A DNA stretch of 64,000 nucleotides from Agrypnia vestita (Eukaryota > Arthropoda > Insecta > Trichoptera > Phryganeidae), in the NCBI GenBank assembly GCA_016648135.1, contig JADDOH010010935.1, positions 52,932 to 116,931 of the forward strand, written 5' to 3'. The notes beneath the pieces are model-generated. The model was not told where the DNA came from. It worked only from the letters and a program-made list of their open reading frames with translations, and did no database searches. Shown piece after piece: positions 45,836 through 55,296 of the stretch. Made by a program: the position numbers and the translations under genes. The number at the start of each line of letters is the position of its first letter. Position 1 is the first letter of the stretch.

Positions 45836-47021
45836 TAGCTTGCTTTTAAGCTAATAGCTTAGATTTTAAACTTCTTTTGATTCGTGGATTCGACACACAA
45901 AATTAGGCATTCTTAGACAGATAAATATTTCTTGTTTCTGCATTCACTCTTTGCCTTATATTTATTCTCTCACGCTCCTCTTCAGTCATGTGTAGCTTGA
46001 TTTTCTATTATAAATTTTTCTAAATTCTCTAAAAAGAATGGTTGAGCAGTGAGTACCTACAATGAAGCATGAAAAATAAATTAAAAATTATCATTTTTTA
46101 ATATATTTTTAAATGACCTTTCAAATTAATTAAACAAGAAATTGTTGAAAGTTGTTGCGGAACTGTCAAAATGAATTCACTTGAAATAAGTATTCCAGTA
46201 ATATAAATAATATATTGTCGACCATCTTGAATCGAATACCAATCATAAAGATGCTCAATTCAAAAGTTGTGAATGATTGGTTATTGAATTGAAAATTGGA
46301 ACTGTTTATTTAATTACGATTTTAGCTGTCTAATCAAATTGAGAAAAAGGGGCTTCTCGTACAGATTTCTGTATTTCATTTTATTGTCGATGTTTGTCTG
46401 CATTCAGCTGCGTTTAAAAGAATGTTTGTCAGTTTGTAAATATCCGCTGATAAAACATTATAATTACTGTGCGAATGGAGAGGACAACGTCAACTGCGGT
46501 AATGTATATTTTTACATTTATATAGTTTTAGCTTTAATATTGTTTTAATACGTTTTTATATGTGCCAAAGAATAATAATTTCTGATGCGTGTACACGAGC
46601 ACACACTCCCACTTTTTTGTAAGGAAGAAATACTTTGAGTAATAATATAATTTTATTAAATATAATTAACAAAAGTGGTACATTGTGCAACCCTTGGTAA
46701 ATAAGAGGCGTTACACAAACAGGATATGAGTTTTTGAATTAATAACGGTCGCCAGATGTCTTCTGTGAGATATGTAAGATACTTCCACGCCAGTAGATTT
46801 TCGTTTATATATATTTATTTTTAAACATATTTGGTGAATAATCTTGCCAAAGATTTATAAAAATGTATACATACAGTATGTGTACACAATACATATCTTA
46901 TGTATTGCAATACCACATCTACACGGCAGAATTGAATAAAAATACTATGCCAATTTTGAAAATTGATCGTTGATTTTTCAAAGCAAAGCTGAAATATACT
47001 TAAATTTGTAATATTTTACAG
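45836..47021. other. AT-rich stretch, probable intron
   Basis: The frame at 46326-46503 has a donor-like end but its phase does not fit the neighbouring candidate exons; see the rejected list. Otherwise nothing was recognised. Confidence 0.4.
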
Positions 47022-47187
47022 CTCTCGATTTGTTATCGAGAGCTATATATGTGAATCAGTCAGCTGTTAGAAAGTCTATTTTAATGGACCATTACAGAAC
47101 TGTGTTTGCTAATCAAGGACTAAAACAAATACATTCAGAAAATATCAAGCTAATGAAGGAGTTTGGTGCACTTGATTTAAGGCAATT
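47022..47187 (+). CDS. Candidate exon of an unidentified host gene (exon C)
   Basis: The 166-bp block sits between a strong acceptor (TAATATTTTACAG) and a donor (AATT/GTACGTGAG). It starts with two bases completing a codon (phase 1) and encodes LSRAIYVNQSAVRKSILMDH, then YRTVFANQGLKQIHSENIKL and MKEFGALDLRQ, ending with two bases left over. Mixed charged and hydrophobic residues suggest a soluble helical segment. The protein is not recognised. Phase agreement with 43976-44084 and 55209-55296 is the main support. Confidence 0.5.
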
Positions 47188-47324
47188 GTACGTGAGATCA
47201 ATTACAATTTTTTTAAATTTATTTAATTAATAATATATATATATATAATTTTTTTTACAATCATACATAAATGTTTATAAATCGATATTTTTTGTGTGTG
47301 TAAACCTCACCAAAAAGAATTATA

Positions 47325-47745
47325 TTCTTGTGTGTGGTGAGGAATAACCACTTACAATCAGAGGTATAGGTAGTGTAATCTAATTATATAACAATTGGAA
47401 GCAAAGAAAAGAAAATCTAATATATCAAATCTTAGTTAATAATACAGTATATAGAATAAGCAGTTAAGTAAACAATAATATAAATAATAAGCAATCAAGA
47501 ACTCAATCACAAAGTCAATTCTATAATAAATGAGAACCCGTTCGGGTTCACTGGGGGAATATGCACACAGGGCGCAACCGCAAAACATTCAGCATCTTGC
47601 AAAATAAATTGGACAAATCAAATAATTATACAGGTATCTTCATCGATTCGTGGGAAGTACTCAACGGTATCTCCATTCATTTCCATCAACATCAAAACAC
47701 GCACACGCCGGACAACAGGTATACAACACAAGAGCGCAAGTAAGA
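47325..47745 (+). pseudogene. LINE reverse-transcriptase remnant, copy 2
   Basis: It begins TTCTTGTGTGTGGTGAGG like the copy at 15813 and is collinear with it to TTGCAAAATAAATTGGACAA. The decayed frame contains YTGIFIDSWEVLNGIS, equivalent to the RT motif-A region. It diverges from the first copy at about 47670. Confidence 0.65.
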
Positions 47746-47799
47746 CAGACCTAACCTAACCTAACAATACCTAAAAGTAGGACTAGTTTTGGACAGAAG

Positions 47800-47950
47800 C
47801 ACTATGCATATCTTGCACCAAAACTGTACAATAATCTAAACTCAAACTTGTCGAATTTGCAAACCTTAACAAAAATAAATTTGAAACGAATTGTAAGATA
47901 CGGGCTAATGTCAGAAAGAAATAGACAAGAGCTGGAAGAAATATTGTAAC
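47800..47950 (+). pseudogene. LINE C-terminal remnant
   Basis: An uninterrupted short frame reads HYAYLAPKLYNNLNSNLSNL and ends RNRQELEEIL before a stop at about 47947. Such a YLAP-KLYN-L phrase followed by a basic helix is the usual C-terminus of jockey-like ORF2. It may belong to the same insertion as 47325-47745, separated by (CCTAA)3. Confidence 0.6.
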
Positions 47951-48218
47951 ACAAACTGTCATTGAAGTTTGCTTTGTACTATATCTTTACGAGGTTTTCT
48001 CTTTTCTTATATATTTTTTTGTTCTTATGTTTATTATCGCTCTTTATTTATTATCGCTTTATATATTTACGTAGTTTAATTTGTTCTTATGTATAGTATT
48101 GTTTTTAAGCATACATAACTATACTTATCTTTCTTAGATATATTTTATTTGTACTTATGTACATTACAATCTGCAAAAACTAAATTTATACGATTACTTA
48201 TTTTTTTATGTTAACTTC

Positions 48219-48895
48219 TACTGCAATGGTATCTACGCTGGCCTACCGGTGTTTCAGCTCAATAGACTACAATCTGTTCTTAACGCTGCAGCACGGATCA
48301 TATATGGAACGTCAAAATTCTCGCACATAATATCCCTTCTGCAGGAATCGCACTGGCTTGTTTTCCTGAGAGAGTAGAGTTCAAACTGTGTTGGTTGATG
48401 TACAAGGCAACTCATACATGACGTCTCTGTATCTTCAGGAGCTCTGTATTCCAGAAAAATAAATGGGAGACGTCAAAATCTTAGATCAGCATCTACTTCA
48501 GCGGTGGGAAGGATTGTGGAACCGATAAGTTAGTTCCAGAAAACTAGGTTCAGCGAACGGGCATTTGCGGTGGCGGGCCCCAAAGCGTGGAACTCTTTGT
48601 CCTCCCTGATAAGAAACACGGATTCAGAGACTTTATTTAAGAAAAGACTTAAAACGCACTTATTTACAAAATCTTTCTCAGAATCTTTCTAATATTCGTT
48701 GTTTTCTTTTACTATTTTATGTTTTGAGCTGTTTCTTTCTCTTTTCTTTTTTATTTTATTTTTCATTTTGTTATTCTATGATTTTAGTATGTAAGAGTTT
48801 TTGTGTGTAAAGCGCCCTTGAGGTGAAATTTTCACAAAAATGGCGCTATATAAATAATCCAATATTATTATTATTATTAAATTTTATTTTTTATT
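48219..48895 (+). pseudogene. CR1/L2-like LINE 3' end
   Basis: The coding part reads LNRLQSVLNAAARIIYGTS, LLQESHWL, a stop after YKATHT, then ERAFAVAGPKAWNSLSSLIR and FKKRLKTHLFTKSFSESF. This is the C-terminus of CR1/L2-type LINEs, with one or more frame breaks. The 3' end carries GCGCCCTTGAGGTGAAATTT, GGCGCTATATAAATAATCCA and an (ATT)n tail at 48865-48880, a 3' signature seen in that group across animals. Confidence 0.8.
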
Positions 48896-49309
48896 ATTTA
48901 TGTCATGTTTTTATCTATTATAATGCTTTTTATGTTTGACATAAATTTAAATAAATGTTACACAGCTTAAAAAACTAATCCGACACTCAGTAACATGCCC
49001 AAAAGCTAATTGAGTGGCAATTCCAAAAAAGATAAAAAAAATGTATTCAACTTAAAAAATGTTAAATTTAACATTTTTTTTAATTTTCCCATCAATATAA
49101 AATGTTTCTGGTAGGTATATATAAATAAAGCATTTTAACGCACATGTTTTGATAAAATGATTTAAAATACCGTCACGTAAATAATTATTTTCTTCTATAA
49201 AATTAAGAGTTTTCAAACATTTTGGCGTTATGAAATTACGTGTAATGAATATATTTGATAGTAGGCATTAATAATTTATTGCGACCTCCGACTTTATTAT
49301 GGTGATGTT
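48896..49309. other. AT-rich stretch without recognised gene
   Basis: No element end or frame was recognised. Confidence 0.4.
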
Positions 49310-49620
49310 GTAATTCATTCGAGTCATTTTAACTGCGCGGGACATTATTCTTGTTTTGAACCACAAAATAATTGATATGATAGCCGATCTCATTTTATTT
49401 TAATAATTATCATTAAATAAAATGAATACTTGACATTGACATGAAAACACGCTCTTAAATAAAACACTGTGATTTAGGTTTTTAGAAAAAACTATTTAGA
49501 TTTTTTAATGTTTCAATTTAATGAAAATTAAAACTCATTAGTGCATCCATTAGTATATCGCATACATCATTAATAATCTTTAATCAAAAAATATGTTTCT
49601 CTATGTAATAATATCCGTTA
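49310..49620 (+). repeat. Dispersed repeat, uninterrupted relative of 32940-33800
   Basis: It aligns with both flanks of the Helitron at 33063-33588 but lacks the insert. It therefore behaves as a related empty site. Confidence 0.6.
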
Positions 49621-49747
49621 TATTTTGATATATCCTCTCCAGCAAAACAACTGAGTATTGGCACAGTATACCCAGAACAGTAGTTTATCTCCAGCCTGTC
49701 GGCGAGTTATTAGCCTACTCTTGCGTTGACGCTAGGGTTGTCACTTT

Positions 49748-49822
49748 ATTTTTACTTCCTTTCTTTTAACTCGTAGCGTCTGAGATTCCGACGCATAAGG
49801 TAGACACGAAATCCGAAAATTT
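49748..49822 (-). repeat. TACTCCC-family fragment, copy 6
   Basis: TTTTAACTCGTAGCGTCTGA is joined directly to GATTCCGACGCATAAGGTAG and GACACGAAATCCGAAAA, sequences that lie far apart in copy 4. This is an internally deleted copy. Confidence 0.55.
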
Positions 49823-50804
49823 CTGTAATTAGTATACCTAGTTTCTGCACTTAAATTGCAAGAACGCTGATTAACATCAACGTAGACTTTTAAAAACTCA
49901 CAGTCTTTGTGATAATCAACACACCTTTTTATTAAAGCACCACAAACATAAAAAAAGGCATTTTTTCAGGAAGCGCATTTTTTTTCTAAAGCGGCGGCTG
50001 CGAGCGCGAATGGCACCGAAGGCACGGCCCTTACTGCCGCCGCCTTGTGCCCCATATTCTATGTCAATTTGTGCGTCACAGTGCGTGCGTACACGGCGCC
50101 GAGCACGCACGCACACATTCTAATGGGTAGCGCCAGTTTGTATGAAGACGTATTACTGTTCTTAGTATACTGTGCTATTGGTCAATAAGTATGAGTCTAA
50201 GAATGGAAAACAAAACAATATTTTTTTTGACATTCTTTCTCATTTTTGATTTTTCTCTCTGGTGTGGGTCTCCAACTGGAATATCCTTAGATGGCCTTCC
50301 CGCGGGTGTGACTCTTGTGTGCTGGTTTTCTTTTTACCAGCTATTTTCAATTACAAACCAGTTTTTTTTTAATCCTTATCTTTTTTTTTAAAACCTTATC
50401 GTAAAGCTTCATCCTATCATGGTTTATATCTGTCGGCAGTGGTTTTCCGGACTGGCGAGTTCTCTGTTCGTTTGTGTTATGCAAATTACTTTTTATTTTT
50501 CCATCAGGGGAGTTATTATTGTACTTTTTTTGTCTGTCTCTACGGTGCAATTTTCTGTATATTTTCTTTTCATATACTTTGGTTTGTCTTCAGCTCATTT
50601 TCTTATAACTTTTATTCATTGATATTATTTCTGTTTCGTTTTATTTGTATCAAGTATTATGTATGCCTCATTCTATCTCTTGAATTTTTGGTTGTTGCTT
50701 CAAACATACAAAATCGCTTATCTGTCAACAAACCAATGTTGACGGTGAAGCTATTTTGTGTGGAAGCCTGCCCGGGCCGCTTGCACTAATATAAGTTTAA
50801 GTAG
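49823..50804. other. No gene seen; CpG-rich patch at 49990-50115
   Basis: A short CpG-rich patch (GCGGCGGCTGCGAGCGCG, GTGCGTGCGTACACGGCGCC) is the only compositional anomaly. T-rich frames at 50191-50789 have signal-like hydrophobic content by composition only. Confidence 0.35.
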
Positions 50805-50895
50805 CATAAAAATATCCGAATTGAGTGGCCAAAGAGTAGAGTCGATTTGGAAGCTATTGCTCCTAAAACAGCCCTAGGTATGTGGTGGATCCCTC
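50805..50895 (+). repeat. Dispersed repeat, relative of 24510-24600
   Basis: GTCGATTTGGAAGCTATTGC and CCCTAGGTATGTGGTGGAT match the earlier copy with scattered differences. Confidence 0.5.
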
Positions 50896-51874
50896 TTCAC
50901 TATTCAGAAACACAATTGTTTTATCAATTTAAAATAATTATCTACTACATTCATTATCCACCCATAACACATGTATAAAGCGTGCTCTCGTATATTGTAT
51001 GAAATTTTTTCATTCGCACCGTGTGGATAACGTTGGTGTTTTATCACTGAGGTCAATATAATATTGGGTATCAAGAGCCAGAACAGTTTTTAAAATAATG
51101 CTATATATTTTTTTTAATATGTCATGTTGATGCATCATTATCCGCCTCAATGATTTTATTGTCACGGGACGTGTCTGTGAGAGTTAAATAAAAATACTGG
51201 AAATAAATTATTGCTTTACTTTAATTAATTCACAAAGGCACCAGGTACGAATTCAATTAAAGCACAATTTATGTTTTATCTAATGTGACCGTGATTGAGA
51301 CGTACATAATGAGGTAGTGGACTAGCAGCTAAACCCGATGCGAGGTCAGGAATTAGATGCGATAATTAGACGAGATAATTGCAGGACAGAAAGCTGCCAA
51401 ACCACAATTGTGTGAGCAGCACACAGTACTGAACGCTACTGGCGTGAACCGGACAACATCGTTTCACTCCGAACTCTGCGTTAGCATTCCACCGCATATC
51501 ACACATAATATTATTAAGTATTGTAAAAAGTAATACAATAAACTCAATTCAAGTAAGTACCGTCTGTTTCAACTGCTCCACTACTCTACCAAAGAAGTAA
51601 ACCGAGGTGAATCCAGAAATAAACGAACACAAATAGAAAGCCAACTATATTGGAGGCGGGTGATTATTAATACAAACACGCAAACAACAAAAACAACAAA
51701 AAAACAAACAAACATCTGATCCAAGCTTACATACAAACAACCACCAAATATGATTATTAACTTTTAATTAACGAATGAAATGGATAATTTCCTCGCTGAG
51801 TTTAAACTTTTGATTACCTGTGAATTATATTACTCTACTGTAATAAGTGTTAGTTAATTAAAATTTTGATATGT
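50896..51874. other. AT-rich stretch without recognised gene
   Basis: No domain, exon or element end was recognised. Confidence 0.45.
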
Positions 51875-51998
51875 AACAAATTATGAAATAAAACACTGAA
51901 CTTTGTTTTTTCCACTATTTTAAATAAATAAAATAAAATTTAAATAAATAAAATAGTGGAAAAAAAATAAGTTCAGTGTTTTATTTCGTAATTTGTTA
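51875..51998. repeat. Head-to-head inverted repeat of Penelope-like tails
   Basis: Two arms of about 58 bp face each other around ATAAAAT: CTTTGTTTTTTCCACTATTT against AAATAGTGGAAAAAAAATAA, and AACAAATTATGAAATAAAAC against GTTTTATTTCGTAATTTGTT. The arm resembles the GTGG-AAAACAAAG tails found elsewhere in the window. CGCCGAAACG follows at about 52031. Confidence 0.8.
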
Positions 51999-52301
51999 AT
52001 AATAGATTTCCACAAAGTTAACGCCGAAACGTTCAATTACTTGTTTTGATATGTGTTAAGTTTATCAAATAGTCATTCATATATTGTTAAAAATAATATT
52101 CATTTAATACTTAAATTATGATTGTCATTTGGTAATGTTAAAAATTTTACTGACTTAAACATAAAAAAAGAGTTGTGTAATTTTTTTATATTAAAACATC
52201 AATTTTATACAAGTGCCTATGTCAATAATATTTTCCTAACGTGGAATAAAATTAAATTAAAGTCAATCATAAGCTAAATGGTAAATAAACGATGATGAAA
52301 T

Positions 52302-52345
52302 TAATCACTACTATAGTTTCGAGAGGAGCAGTCCCTCTCATAATC
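52302..52345 (+). repeat. Conserved 40-bp block, copy 2
   Basis: Identical to 15413-15448 across TACTATAGTTTCGAGAGGAG and CAGTCCCTCTCAT. It ends a few bases before the Helitron start at 52352. Confidence 0.75.
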
Positions 52346-52351
52346 AGGTGT

Positions 52352-52871
52352 AATCAATATATATATATATATACAAAAAGAAACCCGTGTTTCCCTATCC
52401 GCCAAGTTTTCTCCACAACCAGCCACAACCACCCACCGGTGGTTATGGTGGTGAATATCCCTTGGTGTCACATCGAAAATATGCGAGTTTGGTGGGGGTG
52501 GCTGTGCATGGGTGGGAGTGGGTGACGAAAATGTGCTTTCTAGCACATTGTTTTGTTATGAGAAGGCCGCAAATGCTTCAGATTGTTTCAAAATAGGTGG
52601 GCCGACTGTGTGACTGTGAGTCTAGAAGGTTCCGGAAAAACCTGCTCTAGAAAGTTCTGGAAGGAGAAGGTTCTAGAAAACTCCCGAAAGTTTTATAAGG
52701 TTCTAAACTGGGTGGTGGAATGTGTCGGTGTGTGTAGAAGGTTCGTGTACATTCGATAAATTTCTTGAAAGTTATGGAAGGAGAATGTTCTAGAAGGTTC
52801 GTGAAAGTTCTATGACGATCCAAACAGTGTACTAAAAATCTACGCGTGCGAAGCCGCGCGGGCACAGCTAG
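52352..52871 (+). mobile_element. Non-autonomous Helitron, 520 bp
   Basis: It begins TCAATATATATATATATACA after an A and ends GCGCGGGCACAGCTAG before a T, fitting A/T insertion and TC...CTRR ends. The body has repeated GAAGGTTCTAGAA motifs and a GC hairpin before the end. It aligns with 31480-31904 over its right 430 bp. No coding capacity; the frames here are shadows. Confidence 0.82.
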
Positions 52872-53304
52872 TTTATAAATAACCTAAATACCGAAATTAT
52901 GTCATCTTATTTGAGTAGAGTAATGGGTCGCCGAGCGGTGGGGAGCGATTTTTTGTGTTGTTTTCAAGGGGAAGATGCTGAGAAGCGGAGACATTTGTAG
53001 GAATAAGATGTTGTTTATGAGTTCTTTCTCGGAATTCAAGTTTGTATGGATTTCTAAATTGTTAATTAACAATCCTTTACGAAGAGCCGTGTGGAGTAGT
53101 TTGAATCTGTGATTCGTAACCTTATTGATTCTCCTGAAATAACCAGCTTGCTAGCTTTCCACGTCCCATTCCGACCTACCAGACAGAAGTACCTCTTTTC
53201 TCTTTCAACTAATCATACCAACAATAGGAAATTCTATCCCATTCCACGCATATGCTCATATTATAATTATCTTTAAAATTCAATAGATATTTTTAACATT
53301 AAAT
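52872..53304. other. No feature recognised
   Basis: Mixed-composition sequence without coding frame or element ends. Confidence 0.4.
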
Positions 53305-53592
53305 ATTAAGAGTATCGTCATATGGTAAGGCAAATACTAGAAACTCGTCCCCCTCCTTGATCATGAATATTATATATATCACGAGCCTTTTTGTGTCTAT
53401 ATTAAAGTTTGGAATAATCATTTAAATGAAACTTTAAAGTTGTTTTATCTGTCACTGTCAAATTGGCTTATCCATGGTTATGTCCTATTTGTGTTATCCT
53501 TTAATTGTGGGAGACGTTTAACTATTTTTTTTGTATTTTATCTTACCAAGCGATTGTGACTCCCTGTTGAATGACCTAATAAAATAAAATAA
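53305..53592 (+). repeat. Retroelement-like 3' repeat, copy 2
   Basis: GAGTATCGTCATATGGTAAG, AACTCGTCCCCCTCCTTG and GACTCCCTGTTGAATGACCT match the minus strand of 37735-38045. It ends in AATAAAATAAAATAATATAA, a retroelement-style tail. Confidence 0.7.
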
Positions 53593-54457
53593 TATAATAA
53601 AAAAAAATATCAAAAGAATGTTAGGTTTTAATTATATGATTGACGAATTCTGAGAAGTTGTTCTTTCTGAAACAACGGCGATATTTCTTTATACTTATAT
53701 TTAGGTTTTGCCTTTATATTTGCAGTCAAAATCTCCACAAGTTATTTCCTATATCCCACTCTCTTCTAATAAACTACTTTCGGTTTTTGAATGAAGAAGG
53801 ATGTTACCGATGTTGTTATAAGTATAAAATGCGGGTTTTATACGTAGGTACGGGGAAAATGTTTTTATTTAAGGAGTATTAAATATAATCTTCAGATAAA
53901 AACATGATGTTTCCAATTTATTATTTGTCACTTTTTACGATACTGTAAATTTTTAAAATCGCAATGTTTATGTTGGATCTTTACTGGTACTTACCAAAGC
54001 GTCTACAAATTCTCAAAAATGATGGCAAGAAGCGTCGTCAAATAGATAGCGTGGAAGAGATAAATGAGAAAAGTACATTTTTATTTTTCATAGCTGCTAC
54101 ATCAAAAGGTCTCGAGCGAAGATCTATTTAAAAAATAAATCACCTCCACAAGGATCAATATTTTGTACAAACTCCTCGTATTAACCATCGTTACTCTAAA
54201 AAATAACGTTATTGTTACAATAAAAGAGTGAGGGCGCTCTGTTGTATCTATTGTTTTACGGTAGATGTGAGTAAGGTGCGATATATGTGATTCAAGCCAT
54301 CAACTTCCCTTTCGGAATCATTGAAAATGAAAAGGTTCTTAGTAAAATCAGACAACATAAGAACATTCGTACTTCCATTTTGGCTTATTACGTATCCTTT
54401 TTTTACACAAGGTTTAACAATTCTATTTCTTTTATTAAAAATACTTTTGAGATTAAA
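53593..54457. other. AT-rich stretch without recognised gene
   Basis: No recognised domain; the frame at 53640-53882 is unsupported. Confidence 0.4.
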
Positions 54458-54465
54458 CTTAAAAC

Positions 54466-54987
54466 CAGGGTTCAAAAAAATCCGATTTTTATAATAAAAA
54501 TCAAAAAATCCGATTTTTATAATAAAAAAAAAGGATTTTCTGATATATACCCGATATATATCAAAAATTGGATATATATCCAAACTTTTTTTTCTCCTTC
54601 TTTGCACACGTCGATTGATACAAACTCGAAATAATTAGGAAATTTATTTTTTTATTTTATATATGAATTATTATTTATTAAATAAATTAATAGCCTGCTG
54701 AAAAAAGCTTATATATGCAATTACATATTATATATAACTTATAAAAGTTGCTCTTTCTAATGTAGTGTTATGGGGGTACTTATGTTTCTTTATGTGAAAT
54801 AAGAAACGGATTTTATGAAACAAATGAAACTAAAAAATAACTTTAGCACTTTTTAAAATACAACTAGCGCCATCTATTAACATTTGCAGAAAGTTTTCTT
54901 GGATATATATCAAAAATAAAAATCGAGCAATTAATATCGTGATATGTATCATGATACATATCCGCGGATATATATCCTCGAACTCTG
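54466..54987. mobile_element. hAT-type miniature element with exact 8-bp duplication
   Basis: The ends are CAGGGTTCAAAAAAATCCG and the reverse complement of CAGAGTTCGAGGATATATAT, short terminal inverted repeats of hAT style (CAGNGTTC). CTTAAAAC stands directly outside both ends (54458-54465 and 54988-54995), an exact 8-bp target duplication as hAT transposases make. The interior has repeated ATCCGATTTTTATAAT and many GATATATATC palindromes. It encodes nothing; the overlapping frames are artefacts. Confidence 0.9.
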
Positions 54988-55208
54988 CTTAAAACATTTG
55001 ACTTATTTACAGATTAAAAATGAAACTATTAATTTTAAAATTTCACGTCACTACCAAAACAAAAGACTTTATAGATTTGAAAAATTAGGACAATATTTTA
55101 TCACACAGTTTTACATTGTTTTAAATGTACAGAACTTTGATCTATTTTAATGTATGTAATCCCCTTCCTTCCACATTTTATCATTTATCATACCTACCTG
55201 TTCAAGAG

Positions 55209-55296
55209 CTTTAAAGCCCCAATGTTGGAGTTGTCCACAGCAGACTATTTAACCAATTGTGCTCAAACCAGTCCAATAAAGCCTTGGAAAATGGAG
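55209..55296 (+). CDS. Candidate exon of an unidentified host gene (exon D)
   Basis: The 88-bp block follows a pyrimidine-containing acceptor (CCTACCTGTTCAAGAG) and precedes a donor (GAG/GTGAGA). With the two bases left by the exon at 47022 it reads FKAPMLELSTADYLTNCAQT and then SPIKPWKME, ending in phase 0. The composition is typical of protein. Choosing the AG at 55207-55208 is required to keep the frame open. Function unknown. Confidence 0.45.

Noticed and set aside
46326..46503. Cysteine-containing frame with a donor-like end, between two candidate exons
   Set aside because: Its entry phase does not fit the donor at 44084, and neighbouring candidate exons join correctly without it. It may be chance or an exon of another transcript.
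47752..47768. (CCTAA)3, the insect telomere repeat
   Set aside because: Three units can occur by chance, and the setting is interior repeat-rich DNA between LINE remnants.
50191..50789. Hydrophobic plus-strand frames resembling membrane proteins
   Set aside because: The T-rich composition gives Phe/Leu runs in several overlapping frames; no domain or splice support.
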